Source of the DNA: Blautia luti
Lineage (GTDB): Bacteria > Bacillota > Clostridia > Lachnospirales > Lachnospiraceae
NCBI RefSeq assembly: GCF_013304735.1
Contig: NZ_JAAITI010000006.1
Coordinates: 1-64,000, forward strand
Direction: 5' to 3'
DNA: 64,000 nt
Both the position numbers and the translations under genes were made by a program. Position 1 is the first letter of the stretch, and every line of letters begins with the position of its first letter. This document shows, in pieces, positions 24,191 through 32,070 of this stretch. The notes beneath the pieces are model-generated. The model did no database searches and was not told the origin of the DNA. It was given only the letters and a program-made list of their open reading frames with translations.

Positions 24191-25822
24191 TTAACGCTCC
24201 TGTTCACGCTTTTTCTGCTGGCTCGGTGCGCCCCTTAAAATCTGGTCGATATTGCGTCTGACTGTCTGAAGCTCCTGCGCCCGCTGGCGTTTCTCCCGGT
24301 AGTCGTTATATCCGGCGTTCTTCTGGACGGTAAGCTGCTCAATCTCCCTTTGCAGGGCTTTGCTGGCTGGCAGCTTGGTTATTCCATGCTCCCGGAAATA
24401 ACGGGCGGCTGTGTCCGCTATGATAAAATCGCTTTCGTGCTGTTCCCGGTAGGCTCTCCGGGCTTTCTCCGATTTCTGCGCTTTCAGACCGTCACGGGCG
24501 GGCTTCGTGCCGATATAGCCCAAAAGGTTGCGCTGCAATTCCTTTTTCTCCCGGATAGCGGCTTCCAGCCCTTTCAGTCCGGCAAGGCTCTCCTGCGTGG
24601 CGGTGTTGGCTGCGGAAATGGCAGCGTCCAGCTCGTCCGGGGAAGAAAAGCCATACTGCTGGTAGAGCATGAGGGTAGCCGACATCTGTTTGAGGTTGTG
24701 CATGGTCGCCCACTTCTCATAGCCCCGTCCTTTCCCCTCGGCTCGCTTGGCGGCTATGTCTACCATGCGCTGTACAGCGTCATTGTTCGGGGCGTTTTTC
24801 GCTTCTTTTTTCGTCCGTAAGCGGTCTTTGATACTGCCGGGGTATTCCGCTATGGCTGCGGGTTTTTCGGCGGCTCTGGCGGCGTTCTGCTCCAAAACGG
24901 AGAGGACAGCAGCCCGGTCAAAATCGTCCCCCAGCTTCCGGGCGGTAATTGGCTTCGTCCTGTCCGGCGTGAGGTAACTTAGCCGCCCCCGGCTCTCCTT
25001 GACGGTCACACCATGCCGGAGAAGCAGGGCGGCAAACTCATCAAAGCCGGAAGCAGCGGCAAGGGCTTCCCGGATAGTCCGGCGCAGCTTCGCCTTATCC
25101 GTTTCAAACTTGGTCTGCCGGGGCGCGATACCGTCCGCAGCAATAGGGGCGTTGGCTCTGTCAAGGGCAGCCTGTCCTTTCTTCTGCGCCCAATACTCAC
25201 GCTCGGTAATGCGTTCTTTGCTGCCGTTCAAAAGGTCTATCTGGTAAAGCCCCTCGCTGTGGCACATCTCCATAACTTCGGCTTTCAGATAGTTCATAGC
25301 TGCGTCCGTACAGCGGTGCTTGCAGCCTGCTTTCCTGTCCGCTGGCCTGTCCATGTGGGGCAGCATGGGAACCTCCGCAATCCGCAGACTGTTAATGACG
25401 ATATGCACATGGATATTTTCGGTGTGGCTGTGTCCGTCCGGGTGGGTGCAGACAAGGGCCTGGTGTCCGGGGAAATGCTCGGCGCAGAACTTCTCGCCCA
25501 GCTCCTGCGCCCGATCAACGGTCAAGCCGTTGTCCGGGCCGTCCCGTGGGTCAAAGCTGATGATGTAGTGGTGGCTCTTTACGTCCTCCCGTTTCTGGTT
25601 CTTGCCGTAGCGGAGATTGGAGCGCATACAGGCAACGGCAAAATCCTCCCCGCCACAATTCAGAGAGGATATGCGGTAGTCTACCCTCGGTATGAGCCGC
25701 CCGTCTGCGTCAAGGGTGGGCTTCATGGTAAACTCGTCATGCTCGAATGTGAGGTATTTTTCAGCGTCCCCGTAGTTGGCATTTTTAGAGCTGATATGTT
25801 TGAGTATCGCCAACGGCTTCAC
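24191..25822 (-). CDS. MOB-type relaxase (mobilization nuclease)
   Basis: A 543-residue protein with a relaxase/mobilization nuclease domain in the first 220 residues. NIHVHIVINSLR holds the HxH metal site, preceded by HPDGHSHTE; an N-terminal Tyr (NYGDAEKYL) is the likely nicking residue. The rest is helical and rich in Ala, Arg and Glu, possibly a DNA-binding or primase-interaction region. The GTG start at 25822 overlaps the mobC end by 38 bp. The protein would nick at an oriT and lead the element into a conjugation channel supplied by another element, such as the surrounding ICE. Confidence 0.9.
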   Translation of the reverse strand: MKPLAILKHISSKNANYGDAEKYLTFEHDEFTMKPTLDADGRLIPRVDYRISSLNCGGEDFAVACMRSNLRYGKNQKREDVKSHHYIISFDPRDGPDNGLTVDRAQELGEKFCAEHFPGHQALVCTHPDGHSHTENIHVHIVINSLRIAEVPMLPHMDRPADRKAGCKHRCTDAAMNYLKAEVMEMCHSEGLYQIDLLNGSKERITEREYWAQKKGQAALDRANAPIAADGIAPRQTKFETDKAKLRRTIREALAAASGFDEFAALLLRHGVTVKESRGRLSYLTPDRTKPITARKLGDDFDRAAVLSVLEQNAARAAEKPAAIAEYPGSIKDRLRTKKEAKNAPNNDAVQRMVDIAAKRAEGKGRGYEKWATMHNLKQMSATLMLYQQYGFSSPDELDAAISAANTATQESLAGLKGLEAAIREKKELQRNLLGYIGTKPARDGLKAQKSEKARRAYREQHESDFIIADTAARYFREHGITKLPASKALQREIEQLTVQKNAGYNDYREKRQRAQELQTVRRNIDQILRGAPSQQKKREQER

Positions 25823-26183
25823 CTACTTTCTGCAAGACTTCAAACTTCAAGGCGGCAAGGTCGGCGGCGGCTCCCCGCACTTCCTTTTCCAGCCCCCGGT
25901 AGGGGCTTCCGTATTCGTTCAGGCTCCGGGCAATCTGGTTTAAGTTGCCGCCGATTTTCCCGTACTCTGCCGTGAGCTTGGAGAGGGCGGCAAGCAGCCC
26001 GTCATTGACCGGGGAAACGGTGACAATGGGGCGTATGGTCGCTTTCCGTATGGCTTGCCGGATAAACTCGGACTGGCTGATTTCATAAGCCGCCAGCCGC
26101 CCGGTGAAGTCGGCGTATTCTTCATCGGTCATGCGGGTCTTTACCACATGACGGCGGTGGGGCGTATTGTATTTCTTTCGCAT
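25785..26183 (-). CDS. mobC: MobC-like relaxosome accessory protein
   Basis: A 132-residue protein with a basic N-terminus (MRKKYNTPHRRHVVKTRMT), a ribbon-helix-helix-like DNA-binding part and the MobC signature GKIGGNLNQIARSLNEYGS. It binds near oriT and helps the relaxase. The ATG at 26183 is preceded by AAAGGAGG; the longer open frame to 26357 is not supported. It overlaps the relaxase gene in a classical mobC-mobA order. Confidence 0.88.
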   Translation of the reverse strand: MRKKYNTPHRRHVVKTRMTDEEYADFTGRLAAYEISQSEFIRQAIRKATIRPIVTVSPVNDGLLAALSKLTAEYGKIGGNLNQIARSLNEYGSPYRGLEKEVRGAAADLAALKFEVLQKVGEAVGDTQTYQL

Positions 26184-26383
26184 GGTCTGTGACCTCCTTT
26201 CTCGCCCGACAGGGCGCATAGCAGGGTTTGGGGAAGGCACTCCCCAACAAGATTCCCGCAGGGGCAAAAATAAGCGGAGAGCGAATTTTGGCACCTCGGT
26301 AGAATCTTGCTCTGAAAAACTCCGGCGTTCCCCGGCTCCCGTCCTTTCCGCTAACAAAACGTTTCAAAAGGGCTTTGCTACCC

Positions 26384-26506
26384 GCTATTCCGGCTTATCT
26401 TGAAAATTTTCCTTTCACTACCTACAACACCACGCAAAGCAAAATGGACGGAGATTTTTAGAATTTCCCCTCTATTCCCTACAACACCACGCAAGCCGGA
26501 ATAGGC
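26384..26506. other. Candidate oriT region
   Basis: Just upstream of mobC there are two copies of CCTACAACACCACGCAA (26421 to 26437 and 26478 to 26494). Two inverted arms flank them, GCTATTCCGGCTT at 26384 and AAGCCGGAATAGG at 26493, matching at 12 of 13 positions. Paired direct and inverted repeats next to mobC and relaxase genes are typical of transfer origins. The nick site is not known. Confidence 0.55.
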
Positions 26507-26716
26507 GGACAATGGCAGTATTTTTTTCTTTGATACCCTCTACGGATAAGTAAGGGATTTTGCCAACTGCGGCGGCTATTTTCCCTTTTGTTTTTTCATA
26601 CTGGGGATTTTCAAAAATGCCAAACAGGAACGAAAAAAAGCAGCAAATCTGTTGAATAGATTTACTGCTTTCTGGTTGCCGGCGAAGCGGCGGTTATTCA
26701 GTTGTAGGCGGTAGGG
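26507..26716. other. Non-coding region upstream of oriT-like repeats
   Basis: No gene seen. A hairpin with AGCAGCAAATCTGT / ACTGCTTT-type pairing sits at about 26638 to 26672 and may end the sigma/HTH_16 transcript. Confidence 0.35.
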
Positions 26717-26920
26717 CTATCTCCCAAAGCGGAACTTGAAAATAGCTGTGAGAAGCGTCTGGGTGATGTAGTCCTCTGTATCTTGGTCTACCCGTCCATT
26801 CACACGGGCGGCACATTGTATGCGGCGGCGGTAATACTGCAATACAGTTCCCACCGCTTCCGGCTCCCCGCTGGCGGCTTGGACGATTGTTTCATAGGGG
26901 AGAAGCCTATTATTTCTCAT
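26717..26920 (-). CDS. HTH_16 regulatory protein (Tn916 Orf8-like)
   Basis: A 67-residue protein starting MRNNRLLPYETIVQAASGEP with a helix-turn-helix-16 (PF12645) pattern, ending TLLTAIFKFRFGR. Its ATG at 26920 overlaps the 3' end of the sigma factor gene by 11 bp. In Tn916-like elements the equivalent Orf7/Orf8 pair controls the transfer and excision genes, and the same is likely here. Confidence 0.8.
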   Translation of the reverse strand: MRNNRLLPYETIVQAASGEPEAVGTVLQYYRRRIQCAARVNGRVDQDTEDYITQTLLTAIFKFRFGR

Positions 26921-27356
26921 ATGCCATTCCCTCCATTTCCGCTTGGAGCTGCCGTAGGGCTTTTCGGATATGGTAGCCCGCTGTGCTGCGGCTGCGCCCG
27001 TACTGTCTGCCAATTTCGTGCTGTGGAATACGCTTGAAAAAGGACAGGTAAATCATTTCCCGCTCCCGTTCGTCCAGCCGTGACAGGGCTTCCGCAAGTA
27101 AACCGCTGCTGAAAATGACCGTATCGCCGCAAAGGGTAAGTATGTATTCCTCGTCCGGCTCCGGGGCTTGGAAATATTCATCTGTCGTGCCTAAAGGGTA
27201 GTGCTTTTCGTCTGTGAGGTATTCAAGGGATATTTCTCTTTTGTGCTTCCTGCTCCGTGTCCTCGCTGCGTTGATCGTTGCATTTCGGATAACGACTTTG
27301 CAAAAGGCATGGAAAGTGTACTCGATATGTTCCCGATATTCTTCTGTACAGGTCAT
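26910..27356 (-). CDS. Sigma-70-like RNA polymerase sigma factor (Tn916 Orf7-like)
   Basis: A 148-residue protein. Region 2-like residues are near 15 to 60 (FCKVVIRNATINAARTRS), and a region 4 helix-turn-helix is at the C-terminus (LDEREREMIYLSFFKR, then IPQHEIGRQYGRSRSTAGY). It is followed directly by the HTH_16 gene. The ATG at 27356 has AAAGGGGG upstream. It is expected to direct transcription of genes of the inserted element. Confidence 0.85.
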   Translation of the reverse strand: MTCTEEYREHIEYTFHAFCKVVIRNATINAARTRSRKHKREISLEYLTDEKHYPLGTTDEYFQAPEPDEEYILTLCGDTVIFSSGLLAEALSRLDEREREMIYLSFFKRIPQHEIGRQYGRSRSTAGYHIRKALRQLQAEMEGMAYEK

Positions 27357-27463
27357 GGAAAATCCCCCTTTCCTCCCAAAAGGGCTGTGGCTGGTTAGTA
27401 GTTGCTTTTTATGATAGTAAGGGGCGGCAGCACTTTAGGCTGTCGCTCCTTGACTGCCTAACT

Positions 27464-27538
27464 GCAAAACCGGGCGGGGCTGTCAACGGCGGGCGAAGCC
27501 CGTTCATCTTGACCGTTGACTGGCTCGGCCGGGTTTGC
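27464..27538. other. Long GC-rich imperfect hairpin
   Basis: Arms of about 26 bp run from 27464 (GCAAAACCGGGC) to 27538 (GGCCGGGTTTGC, pairing with it), with a small inner hairpin GGGCGAAGCCC at 27491. It separates the sigma/HTH_16 region from the methyltransferase and tet genes and lies at a drop in GC content. It could be a terminator without T run or a trace of an older junction. Confidence 0.5.
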
Positions 27539-27560
27539 TATTTATCCGGCAAACTTGAAT

Positions 27561-28328
27561 TTATTTTAAGCTATCACGTTTTACCTTTTTAAGCCTTACT
27601 ATCATTACCATAGGAATTTCTTTATTGTTTTTGAAACATTCTTCATAAAATCCATCAATGACAAATCCAGCTCTGAAACAAAGGTTAAAAATATCTTGTA
27701 TGGAACGATGATAATAAATCTGCTCCTCCGGCTGCCCTTCGATCGCTATATCATAGTAACTGTGCGGTGTCATATATTTTTCAGTCAATGTGATAAAACA
27801 AGGGTGCTGCGTTGCAAAGACAAAAATCCCGTTTTCCTCCAATAGTTCATAAACAGCCATAAAAAGCGGTTCAATATCCGTAATATCCATAATTGCCATA
27901 TTAGAAACTGCTTTCGTAAAGGCTCGATTTCTTTTTAATCCTAATAAGCTTTCTCTATTGGTCGCATCCGCTACGCAAAACTCAATTTGTTTTGCATATT
28001 GTGATCGCCGTCTTTTAGCCAATTCTATCATTTTTTTGCTGTAATCAAAAGCGACGACCGAAGCGCCTCTCTGTGCAAGATACGAAGAATAATTTCCATT
28101 GCCGCACGCAATATCCAAAATGTAATCCGAAGGATCAGGAGAGAGAAGTTCCGTTACTTTGGGACGTACTACCTCTCTGTGAAATTCATTGGATTCGTCA
28201 CCCATTGCATCATCCCAAAATTGTGCGTTTTTCTCCCAGATCTTTTTGCTTTCCTCTGTTCCCATGTTCTCTCCCACTCCCAAAATTTGCCTTTTTGCTT
28301 CCATTAAATCTTCCTTACTATATTCCAT
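27561..28328 (-). CDS. Class I SAM-dependent methyltransferase
   Basis: A 255-residue protein with the SAM-binding motif YILDIACGNGNYSSYLAQRG near residue 90 and a following acidic loop (VVAFDYSKKMIE). It belongs to the broad methyltransferase-11/25 group; the substrate cannot be told from the sequence. The ATG at 28328 follows GGAGGG. It lies between the sigma factor remnant and the sigma/HTH_16 genes in the AT-richer right part of the inserted element, so it is probably cargo acquired with the tet region. Confidence 0.8.
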   Translation of the reverse strand: MEYSKEDLMEAKRQILGVGENMGTEESKKIWEKNAQFWDDAMGDESNEFHREVVRPKVTELLSPDPSDYILDIACGNGNYSSYLAQRGASVVAFDYSKKMIELAKRRRSQYAKQIEFCVADATNRESLLGLKRNRAFTKAVSNMAIMDITDIEPLFMAVYELLEENGIFVFATQHPCFITLTEKYMTPHSYYDIAIEGQPEEQIYYHRSIQDIFNLCFRAGFVIDGFYEECFKNNKEIPMVMIVRLKKVKRDSLK

Positions 28329-28420
28329 TGTTACCCTCCATAACTTCTGATTGTTGCCGTCTTGACTATTATGTATCTTTTCTTTCCAAAATGGTATAGG
28401 CTTTTATTTTTATAATGCTG

Positions 28421-28460
28421 CAAAACTTTTCTTCTGTAAGGTATTCAAAGGATATTTCCC
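28421..28460 (-). pseudogene. Short remnant of a sigma factor gene
   Basis: The minus strand encodes EISFEYLTEEK, nearly identical to EISLEYLTDEK of the sigma factor at 26910 to 27356, but open on neither side. It indicates that a second, related regulatory region was broken here by rearrangement. Confidence 0.5.
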
Positions 28461-28466
28461 TTTGCC

Positions 28467-28502
28467 GCCGCTATTGGAAAGCCAAAAGCAGCGGCTTTTT
28501 TA
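28467..28502 (+). terminator. Intrinsic terminator, plus strand
   Basis: GCCGCT/AGCGGC hairpin followed by seven T. It points rightward although the adjacent genes are on the minus strand, so it may be a leftover of the rearranged segment. Confidence 0.5.
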
Positions 28503-28541
28503 CGCGATATGACCGAAAAGACTAGAAAGCAGGATATGTCA

Positions 28542-28763
28542 TCATTTGTCATTTCTTCTCAATGTAATAACTGCATGGCATATCAAGCCAAATACAAGAG
28601 AAAAACAGCCACCGCCAAATAGTGATGCTCCCCACCCTGCACCCGACATTGTCATAAAACCGCCAACAAAGAAAATACCAATGCCAAGAAATATCCCGAC
28701 ACCATAAAAAAGTCCAATTGCCATATCATACTTATTAAATTGTCGTTTCTCTTTTTTTCACAT
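28542..28763 (-). pseudogene. Membrane tail of XRE regulator in the -1 frame
   Basis: This frame encodes EKRQFNKYDMAIGLFYGVGI and three hydrophobic segments ending VITLRRNDK. It is the natural continuation of the regulator at 28652 to 28996 but lies in the -1 frame. The frames meet at A7 (minus strand; T7 at 28752 to 28758). It is either separated by a one-base deletion or reached by slippage at A-AAA-AAG. Confidence 0.6.
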
Positions 28764-28996
28764 GTTTCCATTTTTGTTATTACCTCCTTCGCAAAATCGT
28801 CCATGTGGACTCCAAAAAGAAAACAAATTTTTTTCAACGTATTTAAATCGGGTTCATTAACATCTCTCTCCCAATTCGATAGCGCCTGCCGGGTAACATT
28901 CAATTTCCCAGCCAGTTCTTCCTGTGTCATTCCCGATTGTGTTCGCAGATGACGTATTTGCTTTCCTGTTGTAATATCCGTCTGTTTCTGGTTCAA
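28652..28996 (-). CDS. XRE-family regulator, frameshifted before membrane tail
   Basis: A 114-residue product with an N-terminal helix-turn-helix (SGMTQEELAGKLNVTRQALS; residues about 12 to 65). The start is TTG 28996 after GAGGAGG. Related regulators carry a C-terminal membrane domain; here that domain continues in the -1 frame from the heptamer A-AAA-AAG near residue 84, so the zero-frame protein ends in an unrelated tail. This may be a mutation, a read error in a homopolymer, or programmed -1 frameshifting. It lies 80 bp after the tet gene on the same strand. Confidence 0.7.
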   Translation of the reverse strand: MNQKQTDITTGKQIRHLRTQSGMTQEELAGKLNVTRQALSNWERDVNEPDLNTLKKICFLFGVHMDDFAKEVITKMETCEKKRNDNLISMIWQLDFFMVSGYFLALVFSLLAVL

Positions 28997-29077
28997 AATG
29001 GTTCCTCCTCTCTGATGCTGATTTTATCAATGATATTTCGCAATAGCCAGCAATGAACGTTTGCATTGCGCAAGATG

Positions 29078-30997
29078 TTACATTATCTTCTGAAACATAT
29101 GCCGGATCTTGTCTAAACGGCTGTTCGGGCGGCGTGGCTGAAACACAGGCTCGCCGGAAGTTTCCTGATACCCTTTTAATTCTGTAATGCAGACACTTCT
29201 TCCATTTGTATAAAAATTCAAATCATTTCTATATTCACCAATACAACGGGCAGGGATTTCCCCCTTAAAAATAACTTCATCTTTTTCAAGTCTGGTTGAT
29301 TCAATGATTGCGCAATACTTTGGTGCGTCATTATAAGCCCGTGAAAGATATTCCTGCGGTGCAAAAAGGGTAAAGGAAAGGTATGGTTCCAACAGTTGTG
29401 TTCCTGCTTTTTTCAATGCCTGCTCCAACACGACAGGCGCAAGAAAACGAAAATCAGCGGGGGTGCTGACCGGGCTGTAATAAACTCCATAATCAAAACA
29501 AATTTGGCAGTCTGTCACTCCCCAGCCATATAAGCCCTGCTCCATTCCATAACGCACACCCTCCATGACGGCATTTTGAAAACTTTGGTTTAAATAGCCG
29601 AGAGATACCTCGCTTTTATATTGTGTTCCGCTTCCAACAGGAAGCGGTGTTACAGTCAAACCAATAGATGCCCAAAACGGATTCGGCGGCACTTCAATAT
29701 GAATCGTGTAGCTCGCTTTTTTTTGCGGTCTTTCCAGATAAATAACCGAAGGCTCTTTCATAGCCACGCCCACATGATATTTTTCTTCTAATAGCGAACA
29801 AATAACTTCTAACTGTACTTTTCCCAAAAAAGATAATATAATCTCATGTGTAACAGTATCAATGTCAAAATGCAAAAGAGGGTCTGTATCAGCAATCTCT
29901 GTGAGGGCATTTAACAGGGCTTCCCTTTGCTCCGGCTTTTGCGGCTCTACCGTTGTCCGAAGTAATGGCATGGGATTATCAATCCGTGTTTTGTGAGGCA
30001 GGAGTTTTTCATTTCCCAGAATGTCGTTCAGTTTCAAAGTATCATCAGCTAAAATAACAATTTCTCCCGGACAGGCATGGTCAACCGGGACGATTTCACC
30101 ATTTGACGGAATACACATTTCTGTAATCTTTATTTTTTCCTTTTTTGACAGCAGCAGGGTATCCCGTAAATGGAGCGTCCCATGATACAGGCGTAAATAA
30201 GAAAGCCGTTTTTTCCGCTCTGTATACTCAACCTTAAAAACATATCCACATAATTCAGACTGAATATCGTCTGTTTCTGTAATGAAAGTTTCTGTAATCG
30301 CTTCAATCAGTTTTTCTGTTCCTAAATTGTCTTTTGCACTCCCATGATAAACAGGAAACAAAGAGCAGCATCTGGTTCTTTTGCACTTTTCATATTGTAA
30401 TTCCTGTATATCCAAAGAATCCTCTGCAACATATCGTTCTAATAGTTCATCGCTTCCGGAAATAATCATATCCCATTTGTCCAAATCAGAAATATCGGTC
30501 ATGGTTATCTTTGGCGACAGGGAAACCTCCTGCATGACAATCATATCACTGGTAAGTTTATCTTTAATGCTTTGGTAAACACGCCGCAGGTCGATCCCAT
30601 TTTGGTCTATCTTATTTATAAAGATAATTGTCGGAATGTCCATTTTCTGAAGCGCATGGAATAATATACGGGTTTGTGCCTGTACGCCGTCTTTTGCCGA
30701 AATGACTAAAACAGCTCCGTCAAGGACAGATAAAGAGCGGTATGCTTCGGTTAAAAAATCCATATGACCGGGAGTGTCCACGATATTGATTTTATAATCA
30801 TTCCAGCAAAAAGAAGTAACCGCTGTCTGAATGGTAATTCCGCGCTGCCGTTCCAAAATCATAGTGTCTGTTCTTGTAGTTCCTTTATCCACGTTTCCTT
30901 GTTCCGCAATCGCTCCACTGGTGTACAGCAGGCTTTCCGTCAATGTTGTTTTTCCTGCGTCTACATGGGCGAGAATTCCAATATTGATTATTTTCAT
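29078..30997 (-). CDS. tet: Tetracycline resistance ribosomal protection protein
   Basis: A 639-residue EF-G-like GTPase of full family length. G1 is [11 protein letters not shown]2 lies in GTTRTDTM, G3 is DTPGHMDF, and G4 is INKID; the C-terminus [18 protein letters not shown] is typical. It removes tetracycline from the ribosome. The sequence is clearly in the Tet(M)/Tet(O)/Tet(W)/Tet(32) group but from memory matches none of them throughout, so I do not assign a class; it could be a mosaic. The start at 30997 has GGAGG upstream. A full attenuator leader precedes it. It is the clear resistance cargo of the inserted element. Confidence 0.95.
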   Translation of the reverse strand: MKIINIGILAHVDAGKTTLTESLLYTSGAIAEQGNVDKGTTRTDTMILERQRGITIQTAVTSFCWNDYKINIVDTPGHMDFLTEAYRSLSVLDGAVLVISAKDGVQAQTRILFHALQKMDIPTIIFINKIDQNGIDLRRVYQSIKDKLTSDMIVMQEVSLSPKITMTDISDLDKWDMIISGSDELLERYVAEDSLDIQELQYEKCKRTRCCSLFPVYHGSAKDNLGTEKLIEAITETFITETDDIQSELCGYVFKVEYTERKKRLSYLRLYHGTLHLRDTLLLSKKEKIKITEMCIPSNGEIVPVDHACPGEIVILADDTLKLNDILGNEKLLPHKTRIDNPMPLLRTTVEPQKPEQREALLNALTEIADTDPLLHFDIDTVTHEIILSFLGKVQLEVICSLLEEKYHVGVAMKEPSVIYLERPQKKASYTIHIEVPPNPFWASIGLTVTPLPVGSGTQYKSEVSLGYLNQSFQNAVMEGVRYGMEQGLYGWGVTDCQICFDYGVYYSPVSTPADFRFLAPVVLEQALKKAGTQLLEPYLSFTLFAPQEYLSRAYNDAPKYCAIIESTRLEKDEVIFKGEIPARCIGEYRNDLNFYTNGRSVCITELKGYQETSGEPVFQPRRPNSRLDKIRHMFQKIM

Positions 30998-31019
30998 GTG
31001 ATTGTCCTCCTTTTACAGC

Positions 31020-31262
31020 CCCAAAAGGGCATAAAAATCCCCAGCAGTAAAATACTTTTACCACTGGGGATTATAATTTGCGGACATACACATATACAGC
31101 ATACACCTGTTTGTGATTGCTGTTTTTCGGATATGTCAAAATTGATAAGGCAAAAGTATTCTTAAATTGGGTACAAAAAACCAAGCCCCCACAAAAGGGA
31201 CTATCATAATCCTTTGTTCCCACTATTTGATTATAGTTTTATTTAAGAATACCTTGCCGCAT
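31020..31262 (-). promoter_or_regulatory. Attenuator leader of tet gene
   Basis: The leader has a short peptide frame, an antiterminator-like pairing between GGTATTCTTAAAT and ATTTAAGAATACTTTTGCC, and a terminator hairpin (CCCCAGTGGTAAAA / TTTTACTGCTGGGG followed by ATTTTTAT, at about 31033 to 31072). This is the same arrangement as the tet(M) leader of Tn916, where ribosome stalling by tetracycline favours read-through. Confidence 0.85.
31239..31262 (-). CDS. Leader peptide MRQGILK of tet attenuator
   Basis: A seven-codon frame MRQGILK with AAGGAG upstream lies at the start of the tet leader, and its codons overlap the GGTATTCTTAAAT arm. Its translation is expected to set the leader's fold. 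Confidence 0.6.
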   Translation of the reverse strand: MRQGILK

Positions 31263-31291
31263 ATTTTTTACTCCTTTTTTGGAATGATGCT

Positions 31292-31297
31292 ATTATA
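31292..31297 (-). promoter_or_regulatory. Probable -10 box of tet promoter
   Basis: A perfect TATAAT lies 29 bp upstream of the leader peptide start; the -35 box is weak (TTTCTT at about 17 bp spacing). Confidence 0.55.
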
Positions 31298-31359
31298 TCA
31301 CATTAGTTTTAGGAAAGAAAGTACCTAAAAGAAATTTTTCTTCCCCTTATATGTAACAA

Positions 31360-31602
31360 TCATACCGACTTTCTGGCGTTCAGAATGGTTTCTGCTGTCT
31401 GCTGTGGTGTTTGGTTGGAATTGTCCAGCCAAAAGCCGATCCGTGGTGTTGTCTGCATAAATGTATCGTATAAGGTTTCAACCGTAAAGCCGGAATAGCC
31501 TGTTTTCTCCCTGTATCGTTCCCTTCCTTTTATTGTTTCCACATCTGGACAAAGAACGACAACCTCAACAGGGTATTTATGCGGCACAAAAAATATGTAC
31601 AT
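31360..31602 (-). pseudogene. 3' remnant of a P-loop kinase-like gene
   Basis: The frame encodes VEVVVLCPDVETIKGRERYR, ...TTPRIGFWLDNSNQTPQQTA..., which resembles the C-terminal half of small AAA/kinase-like proteins of about 180 residues. The Walker A half is absent and the frame opens in non-homologous DNA, so the gene is truncated at its 5' end. Confidence 0.55.
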
Positions 31603-31848
31603 GTAACTAATTCAACACATTTATAATTTGAATAGGGACATTATAGCATTTACTAAATACAAATTCAATGTATACGGAAATAAAGATATAAGGAGTGGGA
31701 AGGATTCCGCCGTAGTCGGCATTGTAGGAAAATCCAAAAGTTTAGATTTTCCCACAATGCTTATCTTTTGGTCTTTGGTTCGGAATAGTGTAGTGCTGGC
31801 GGTCTATCTCTTGTTTTCGGTTGCTTGCTTCCTTACCGTACATGAGCA
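31603..31848. other. Right end region of the inserted element
   Basis: No gene is supported. A 16-bp inverted repeat (GCATTGTAGGAAAATC at 31719; GATTTTCCCACAATGC at 31745, one mismatch) forms a strong hairpin. The final bases next to TTTGC at 31849 form the right attachment end. Confidence 0.55.
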
Positions 31849-31973
31849 TTTGCACCCGGATTGTCCGTTCCATATCCTTCCAGCAGATTGATCACTCCCC
31901 AGGCTGCAAGTCCGGCTCCGATCGCACAAACCAATGTTTTTAAGGTCGTAATTGCCGTTGTAAAAAATGCCAT
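31849..31973 (-). pseudogene. 5' fragment of Maff2-like pilin gene (split by insertion)
   Basis: The ATG at 31973 with AAAGG upstream encodes MAFFTTAITTLKTLVCAIGA and then GYGTDNPGA, the N-terminal half of a Maff2-family small membrane protein. After the GCAAA joint the frame runs into element DNA and stops within a few codons (NAHVR then TAA). The rest of the gene is at 20138 to 20233. In related ICEs the gene lies between VirD4 and VirB6-like genes and is thought to be the VirB2-like pilin. Confidence 0.88.
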
Positions 31974-32070
31974 AAGTGTACCTTTGGAAAACTTACATTT
32001 TCCAGTCCTTTCTTAGATTTTTTCCAGAAAGGGAAGAAAACACTATATAACCCCTGCCTTTTGTGCTACA

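Larger units (their letters stand above)
20229..31853. mobile_element. 11.6-kb serine-recombinase mobilizable element with tet gene
   Basis: The limits are set by the interrupted host gene: TTTGC occurs at 20229 to 20233 and again at 31849 to 31853, and removing 11,620 bp between them restores the pilin gene exactly. The recombinase gene lies 88 bp from the left end, as is usual for such elements. Contents are a recombinase, TnpW, replication proteins, relaxase and MobC, a regulatory pair, a methyltransferase, an XRE regulator and a tetracycline resistance gene. The relaxase and oriT-like region without any transfer channel genes suggest an integrative mobilizable element. GC content from about 20.3 to 27.4 kb is clearly higher than in the flanks. 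Confidence 0.88.

Noticed and set aside
25013-25975. 320-residue plus-strand open frame opposite the relaxase
   Set aside because: It mirrors the GC-rich relaxase and MobC genes, has no ribosome site, and encodes no recognisable domain.
31628-31891. 87-residue plus-strand frame across the element's right end
   Set aside because: It runs over the element end hairpin and antisense to the pilin 5' fragment, with no supporting features.
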